Below, one piece after another: positions 57,346-64,000 of a stretch of DNA of 64,000 nucleotides. The number at the start of each line of letters is the position of its first letter. The stretch's first letter is position 1. The DNA comes from Chrysogorgia sp. JL179-B06. Its lineage: Eukaryota > Cnidaria > Anthozoa > Scleralcyonacea > Chrysogorgiidae. Under the pieces are notes generated by a model. The model saw only the letters and a program-made list of their open reading frames with translations. It had not been told where the DNA came from and searched no databases. The position numbers and the translations under genes were made by a program. The stretch is from NCBI GenBank assembly GCA_035772405.1, contig JAYKKM010000255.1, forward strand, positions 372,001 to 436,000, given 5' to 3'.

Positions 57346-60300
57346 CTCTCTGTCTCTCTGTGTCTTTCCGTGTCTTTCCGTGTCTCTATGTGTCTCTCTA
57401 TGTCTCTCTGTGTCTATCGGTGTCTGTCTGTGTCTCTCTATGTCTCTCTGTGACTCTCTGTGTCTCTCAGCGTCTCTCTATGTGTCTCTGTGTCTCTCGG
57501 TGTCTCTCGGTGTCTCTCTATGACTCTCTGTGTCTCTATGTGTCTCTCTGTGTCTCTCTATGTCTCTATGTGTCTCTATGTGTCGCTATGTGTCTCTAGG
57601 CGTCTCTAGGTGTCTCTCTCTATCTCTCTGTGTCTCTCTGTGTCTCCTTGTGTCTCTCTATGACTCTCTGTCTCTCTGTGACTTTCCGTGTCTTTCCGTG
57701 TCTCTCTGTGTCTCTCTGTGTCTCTCTATGTCTCTCTGTGTCTCTATGTGTCTCTCTGTGTCTCTCAGTGGCTCTATGTGTCTCTCTGTGTCTCTCTCTA
57801 TGTCTCTCTGTTTTTCACTATGTCTTGATGTGTCTCTCTTTGTCTCTCTGTGTATCTATGTGTCACTCTGTTTATCTCTGTGTCTCTCTGTGTCTCTCTG
57901 TGTCTCTCTGTGTGTATCTATGTCTCTCTGTGTCTCTCTATGTCTCTCTGTGACTCTCTGTATCCCTCAGCGTCTCTCTTTGTGTCTCTGTGTCTCTAGG
58001 TGTCTCTCTGTGTCTCTCTATGACTCTCTGTATCTCTCTGTGTCTCTCTGTGTCTCTCTATGTCTCTCGGTGTCTCTACGTGTCTCTAGGCGTCTCTAGG
58101 TGTCTCTCTCTGTCCTCTGTGTATCTCTGTTTGTCTCTGTGGCTCTCTGTGTCTCTCTGTGTCTCTATATGTCTCTCTGTGTCTCAATATGACTCTCTGT
58201 CTCTCTGTGTCTTTCCGTGTCTTTCCGTGTCTCTATGTGTCTCTCTATGTCTCTCTGTGTCTATCGGTGTCTGCCTGTGTCTCTCTATGTCTCTCTGTGA
58301 CTCTCTGTGTCTCTCAGCGTCTCTCTATGTGTCTCTGTGTCTCTCGGTGTCTCTAGGTGTCTCTGTGTGTCTCTCTATGACTCTCTGTGTCTCTCTGTGT
58401 CTCTCTGTGTCTCTCTATGTCTTTCTGTGTCTCTATGTGTCTCTACGTGTCTCTAGGTGTCTCTAGGTGTCTCTCTCTGTCTCTCTGTGTCTCTCTGTGT
58501 CTACCTGTGTTTCTATGCGTCTCTCTGTGTTTCTATATGTCTCTCTGTGTCTCTCTGTGTCTCCCTATGATTCTCTGTCTCTCTGTGTCTTTCCGTTTCT
58601 TTCCGTGTCTCTCTGTGTCTCTCTGTGTGTCTCTATGTCTCTATGTGTCTCTTTGTGTCTCTCTGTGTATCTATGTGTCTCTCTGAGTCTCTCTTGATGT
58701 GTCTCTCTGTGTCTCTCTGTTTTTCGCTATGTCTTGATGTGTCTCTCTTTGTCTCTCTGTGTATCTATGTGTCTCTCTGTGTCTCTATGTGTCGCTCTGC
58801 GTCTCTCTATGTCTCTCGGTGTCGCTCTGTGTCTCTCTGTGTCTCTCTGTGTCTCTCTGTGTCTCTAGGTGTCTCTCTATTTCTCTCTATGTCTGGATGT
58901 GTCTCTCTGTGTCTCTCTGTGTCTCTCTGTATCTCTATGTGTCTCTCTGTCTCACAGCGTCTCTCTATGTCTCTCTGTTTCTCGCGGTGTCTCTCGGTGT
59001 CTCTTTATGACTCTCTATGTCTCTATGTGTCTCTCTGTGTCTTCCTGTCTCCGGTGTCTCTATTTGTCTCTATGTGTCTCTCTGTGTCTCGCTGTATCTC
59101 TCTGTGTCTCTCTGTGTGTCTCTGGGTCTCTATGTGCCTCTGTGTGTCTCTCTGTGTCTCTCTGTGCCTCTCTGTGTCTCTCTGTGTCCCTCAACGTCTC
59201 TCTGTGTCTCTCTGTGTCTCTCTATGTCTCTCTGTGTATCTCTATGTCTCTCTGTGTCTCTAGGTGTCTCTATCTTTCTCTCTGTGTCTCTCGGTGTCTC
59301 CCTGTGTCTCTTTGTGTCTCTCAGCGTCTCTCTATGTCTCTCTGTGTCTCTCTGTATCTCTCTGTGTCTCTCTGTGTCTCTCTGTGTCTCTCTATGTCTC
59401 TCTGTGTCTCTCTGTGTCTCTCTCTTTCTCTCTGTGTCTCTCTGTGTCTCCCTGTGTCTCTCTGTGTCTCTCAGCGTCTCTCAGCGTCTCTCTATGTCTC
59501 TCTGTGTCTTTCTGTGTCTCTATGTGTCTCCTGTCTCTCTGTGTATATCTGTGTCTCTCTGTGTCTATCTGTGTCTCCCTGTGTCTCTCAGCTTCTCTCT
59601 ATGTATCTCTGTGTCTCTCTGTGTCTATCTGTGTCTCCCTGTGTCTCTCAGCTTCTCTCTATGTCTCTCTGTGTCTCTCGGCGTCTCTCTGTGGCTCTCT
59701 TTGTCTCTAGGTGTCTCTCTCTGTCTCTCTGTGTCTCTCTGTGTCTCTCTGTGTCTCTCTGTGTCTCTCTGTATCTCTCTGTGTCTCTCTGTGTCTCTCT
59801 GTGTCTCTCTGTCTCTGTGTCTCTCTCTGTGTCTCTCTGTGTCTCTATGTGTCTATCTGTGTCTCTCTTTGTCTCTCTGTGTCTCTATGTGTCTCTATGT
59901 GTCTCTCTGTGTCTCTATGGGTCTCTATGTGTCTCTCTGTATCTCTCTGTGTCTCTTTGTCTCTCTCTGTGTCTCTCTGTGTATCCCTGTGTCTCTCGGT
60001 GTCTCTCTGTGTATCTCTGTGTCTCTCGGTGTCTCTCTGTGTGTCTGTGTGTCTCTCTGTGTCTCTCTGTGTGTCTCTGTGTCTCTAGGTGTCTCTATGA
60101 GTCTCTCTCTGTCTCTCTGTGTCTCGCTGTGTCTCTCACGTTCTCTCTATGTCTCTCTGTGTCTTTCTGTGTCTCTATGTGTCTCCTGTCTCTCTGTGTA
60201 TCTCTGTGTCTCTCTGTGTCTATCTGTGTCTCCCTGTGTCTCTCAGCTTCTCTCTATGTCTCTCTGTGTCTCTGTCTCTCTGTGTATCTCTGTGTCTCTC

Positions 60301-60445
60301 TGTGTCTATCTGTGTCTCCCTGTGTCTCTCAGCTTCTCTCTATGTCTCTCTGTGTCTCTCGGCGTCTCTCTGTGGCTCTCTTTGTCTCTAGGTGTCTCTC
60401 TCTGTCTCTCTGTGTCTCTCTGTGTCTCTCTGTGTCTCTCATATT

Positions 60446-60527
60446 GAGTCATATTGAGACACAGAGAGACACAGAGAGACATATAGAGATATGTCTCTCT
60501 GTGTCTCTCTGTGTCTCAATATGACTC
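60446..60527. repeat. 39-bp palindrome at a satellite inversion point
   Basis: Arms 60446-60484 and 60489-60527 are perfect inverted copies and identical to the palindrome at 54355-54436, marking the start of another higher-order repeat copy. Confidence 0.9.
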
Positions 60528-63500
60528 TCTGTCTCTCTGTGTCTTTCCGTGTCTTTCCGTGTCTCTATGTGTCTCTCTATGTCTCTCTGTGTCTATCGGT
60601 GTCTGTCTGTGTCTCTCTATGTCTCTCTGTGACTCTCTGTGTCTCTCAGCATCTCTCTATGTGTCTCTGTGTCTCTCGGTGTCTCTCGGTGTCTCTCTAT
60701 GACTCTCTGTGTCTCTATGTGTCTCTCTGTGTCTCTCTATGTCTCTATGTGTCTCTATGTGTCGCTATGTGTCTCTAGGCGTCTCTAGGTGTCTCTCTCT
60801 ATCTCTCTGTGTCTCTCTGTGTCTCCTTGTGTCTCTCTATGACTCTCTGTCTCTCTGTGACTTTCCGTGTCTTTCCGTGTCTCTCTGTGTCTCTCTGTGT
60901 CTCTCTATGTCTCTCTGTGTCTCTATGTGTCTCTCTGTGTCTCTCAGTGGCTCTATGTGTCTCTCTGTCTCTCTCTATGTCTCTCTGTTTTTCACTATGT
61001 CTTGATGTGTCTCTCTTTGTCTCTCTGTGTATCTATGTGTCACTCTGTTTATCTCTGTGTCTCTCTGTGTCTCTCTGTGTCTCTCTGTGTCTCTCTGTGT
61101 GTATCTATGTCTCTCTGTGTCTCTCTATGTCTCTCTGTGACTCTCTGTATCCCTCAGCGTCTCTCTTTGTGTCTCTGTGTCTCTAGGTGTCTCTCTGTGT
61201 CTCTCTATGACTCTCTGTATCTCTCTGTGTCTCTCTGTGTCTCTCTATGTCTCTCGGTGTCTCAATGTGTCTCTACGTGTCTCTAGGCGTCTCTAGGTGT
61301 CTCTCTCTGTCCTCTGTGTATCTCTGTTTGTCTCTGTGGCTCTCTGTGTCTCTCTGTGTCTCTATATGTCTCTCTGTGTCTCAATATGACTCTCTGTCTC
61401 TCTGTGTCTTTCCGTGTCTCTATGTGTCTCTCTATGTCTCTCTGTGTCTATCGGTGTCTGCCTGTGTCTCTCTATGTCTCTCTGTGACTCTCTGTGTCTC
61501 TCAGCGTCTCTCTATGTGTCTCTGTGTCTCTCGGTGTCTCTAGGTGTCTCTGTGTGTCTCTCTATGACTCTCTGTGTCTCTCTGTGTCTCTCTGTGTCTC
61601 TCTATGTCTTTCTGTGTCTCTATGTGTCTCTACGTGTCTCTAGGTGTCTCTAGGTGTCTCTCTCTGTCTCTCTGTGTCTACCTGTGTTTCTATGCGTCTC
61701 TCTGTGTTTCTATATGTCTCTCTGTGTCTCTCTGTGTCTCCCTATGATTCTCTGTCTCTCTGTGTCTTTCCGTTTCTTTCCGTGTCTCTCTGTGTCTCTC
61801 TGTGTGTCTCTATGTCTCTATGTGTCTCTTTGTGTCTCTCTGTGTATCTATGTGTCTCTCTGAGTCTCTCTTGATGTGTCTCTCTGTGTCTCTCTGTTTT
61901 TCGCTATGTCTTGATGTGTCTCTCTTTGTCTCTCTGTGTATCTATGTGTCTCTCTGTGTCTCTATGTGTCGCTCTGCGTCTCTCTATGTCTCTCGGTGTC
62001 GCTCTGTGTCTCTCTGTGTCTCTCTGTGTCTCTCTGTGTCTCTCTGTGTCTCTAGGTGTCTCTCTATTTCTCTCTATGTCTGGATGTGTCTCTCTGTGTC
62101 TCTCTGTGTCTCTATGTGTCTCTCTGTCTCACAGCGTCTCTCTATGTCTCTCTGTTTCTCGCGGTGTCTCTCGGTGTCTCTTTATGACTCTCTATGTCTC
62201 TATGTGTCTCTCTGTGTCTTCCTGTCTCCGGTGTCTCTATTTGTCTCTATGTGTCTCTCTGTGTCTCGCTGTGTCTCTCTGTGTGTCTCTGGGTCTCTAT
62301 GTGCCTCTGTGTGTCTCTCTCTGCCTCTCTGTGTCTCTCTGTGTCCCTCAACGTCTCTCTGTGTCTCTCTGTGTCTCTCTATGTCTCTCTGTGTATCTCT
62401 ATGTCTCTCTGTGTCTCTAGGTGTCTCTATCTTTCTCTCTGTGTCTCTCGGTGTCTCCCTGTGTCTCTTTGTGTCTCTCAGCGTCTCTCTATGTCTCTCT
62501 GTGTCTCTCTGTGTCTCTCTATGTCTCTCTGTGTCTCTCTGTGTCTCTCTGTGTCTCTCTGAGTCTCTATGTGTCTCTCTGTGTCTATCTGTGTCTCTCT
62601 GTGTCTCTCTGTGTCTCTCTATGTCTCTCTGTGTCTCTCTGTGTCTCTCTCTTTCTCTCTGTGTCTCTCTGTGTCTCCCTGTGTCTCTCTGTGTCTCTCA
62701 GCATCTCTCAGCGTCTCTCTATGTCTCTCTGTGTCTTTCTGTGTCTCTATGTGTCTCCTGTCTCTCTGTGTATATCTGTGTCTCTCTGTGTCTATCTGTG
62801 TCTCCCTGTGTCTCTCAGCTTCTCTCTATGTCTCTCTGTGTCTCTGTCTCTCTGTGTATCTCTGTGTCTCTCTGTGTCTATCTGTGTCTCCCTGTGTCTC
62901 TCAGCTTCTCTCTATGTCTCTCTGTGTCTCTCGGCGTCTCTCTGTGGCTCTCTTTGTCTCTAGGTGTCTCTCTCTGTCTCTCTGTGTCTCTCTGTGCCTC
63001 TCTGTGTCTCTCTGTATCTCTCTGTGTCTCTCTGTGTTTCTCTGTGTCTCTCTGTCTCTGTGTCTCTCTCTGTGTCTCTCTGTGTCTCTATGTGTCTATC
63101 TGTGTCTCTCTTTGTCTCTCTGTGTCTCTATGTGTCTCTCTGTGTCTCTATGTGTCTCTCTGTGTCTCTATGGGTCTCTATGTGTCTCTCTGTGTCTCTC
63201 TGTGTCTCTCTGTGTCTCTCTGTGTATCCCTGTGTCTCTCGGTGTCTCTCTGTGTATCTCTGTGTCTCTCGGTGTCTCTCTGTGTGTCTGTGTGTCTCTC
63301 TGTGTCTCTCTGTGTGTCCTCTGTGTCTCTATGAGTCTCTCTCTGTCTCTCTGTGTCTCGCTGTGTCTCTCACGTTCTCTCTATGTCTCTCTGTGTCTTT
63401 CTGTGTCTCTATGTGTCTCCTGTCTCTCTGTGTCTATCTGTGTCTCCCTGTGTCTCTCAGCTTCTCTCTATGTCTCTCTGTGTCTCTGTCTCTCTGTGTA

Positions 63501-64000
63501 TCTCTGTGTCTCTCTGTGTCTATCTGTGTCTCCCTGTGTCTCTCAGCTTCTCTCTATGTCTCTCTGTGTCTCTCGGCGTCTCTCTGTGGCTCTCTTTGTC
63601 TCTAGGTGTCTCTCTCTGTCTCTCTGTGTCTCTCTGTGTCTCTCTGTGTCTCTCTGTATCTCTCTGTGTCTCTCTGTGTTTCTCTGTGTCTCTCTGTCTC
63701 TGTGTCTCTCTCTGTGTCTCTCTGTGTCTCTATGTGTCTATCTGTGTCTCTCTTTGTCTCTCTGTGTCTCTATGTGTCTCTATGTGTCTCTATGTGTCTC
63801 TCTGTGTCTCTATGGGTCTCTATGTGTCTCTCTGTGTCTCTCTGTGTCTCTCTGTGTCTCTCTGTGTATCCCTGTGTCTCTCGGTGTCTCTCTGTGTATC
63901 TCTGTGTCTCTCGGTGTCTCTCTGTGTGTCTGTGTGTCTCTCTGTGTCTCTCTGTGTGTCTCTGTGTCTCTATGAGTCTCTCTCTGTCTCTCTGTGTCTC

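Larger units (their letters stand above)
40437..64000. repeat. 10-bp satellite GTGTCTCTCT, third block, with higher-order repeats
   Basis: At least 23.5 kb of decamers, running off the window. 40.44-44.12 kb is collinear with 23.89-27.62 kb. Within the block, about 42.4-47.6 kb and 47.7-52.6 kb are copies at an offset of 5.4-5.5 kb. A 0.53-kb segment is duplicated at 47.16 and 47.69 kb. From 54.35 kb the period becomes about 2.9 and then 3.2 kb, with boundaries at short inverted segments. The very long Ser/Leu/Cys/Val frames here are products of the repeat and are not annotated. Confidence 0.95.

Noticed and set aside
21475..64000. Very long open reading frames (up to about 1,600 codons) of Ser/Leu/Cys/Val or Arg/Asp/Thr/Glu repeats
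   Set aside because: They are all produced by the 10-bp satellite, overlap in all frames, and have no domain, start context or codon bias. The single non-repeat part (22232-22521) is a LINE tail.
1..64000. tRNA, rRNA or riboswitch genes
   Set aside because: No cloverleaf with A and B boxes, rRNA core sequence or riboswitch fold was recognised by reading. Short hairpins seen are explained as inverted repeats.

Overview
The window is metazoan nuclear DNA, most likely from an aquatic invertebrate. The evidence is long non-coding stretches, L2/CR1-type LINE tails, a Penelope-like retroelement, large 10-bp satellites, a foldback transposon, and two decayed integrated DNA-virus or Polinton/adintovirus-type elements. 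No bacterial features, CRISPR arrays, rRNA or tRNA genes were seen, and the species cannot be named from this sequence.

Layout. (1) 1-7.8 kb, element A: moderately AT-rich. Small plus-strand genes (two membrane proteins, a coiled-coil membrane protein, a VLTF3-like zinc-ribbon protein and a mini zinc finger) converge on a minus-strand protein-primed family B DNA polymerase. The polymerase is broken by two in-frame stops. A LINE tail has inserted at 1.14-1.76 kb. (2) 7.8 to about 20 kb, element B: very AT-rich. A second, unrelated family B polymerase is broken by many frameshifts and cut off at a palindrome where it meets element A. Around it lie a SET-domain protein, a proline-rich protein whose N-terminus resembles the histone H3 tail, a possible Bcl-2-like protein, a protein like a nuclease-like family of arthropod elements, and several unknowns. 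Divergent gene pairs share CCAAT-type promoter modules. No capsid, packaging ATPase, protease or integrase gene was recognised in either element, so both look like remnants or fragments. (3) 20-21.6 kb: short repeats and a 252-bp palindrome.

(4) 21.7-27.6 kb and 40.4-64 kb: a satellite of the 10-bp unit GTGTCTCTCT, with long higher-order repeats and local inversion points. It has no stop codons in any plus frame over kilobases, which creates giant spurious reading frames. (5) 27.6-40.4 kb: a 12.8-kb island inside the satellite. It holds a 6.5-kb foldback transposon (29,107-35,615) with perfect outer inverted ends, arms of a different 10-bp minisatellite (CATCACTACC) and a 9-bp target duplication. 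A Tc1/IS630-type transposon with a MITE nested in it sits at its centre. The island also contains a Penelope-like reverse transcriptase (37.0-40.0 kb, minus). About 3.7 kb of satellite is duplicated on the two sides of the island.

The viral elements would have worked through polymerase-driven replication plus host-interaction proteins. The SET protein, the H3-tail-like protein and the Bcl-2-like candidate together suggest chromatin and cell-death control. Many reading frames are broken by single stops or by indels at homopolymer runs, so either decay or assembly error must be considered for each.
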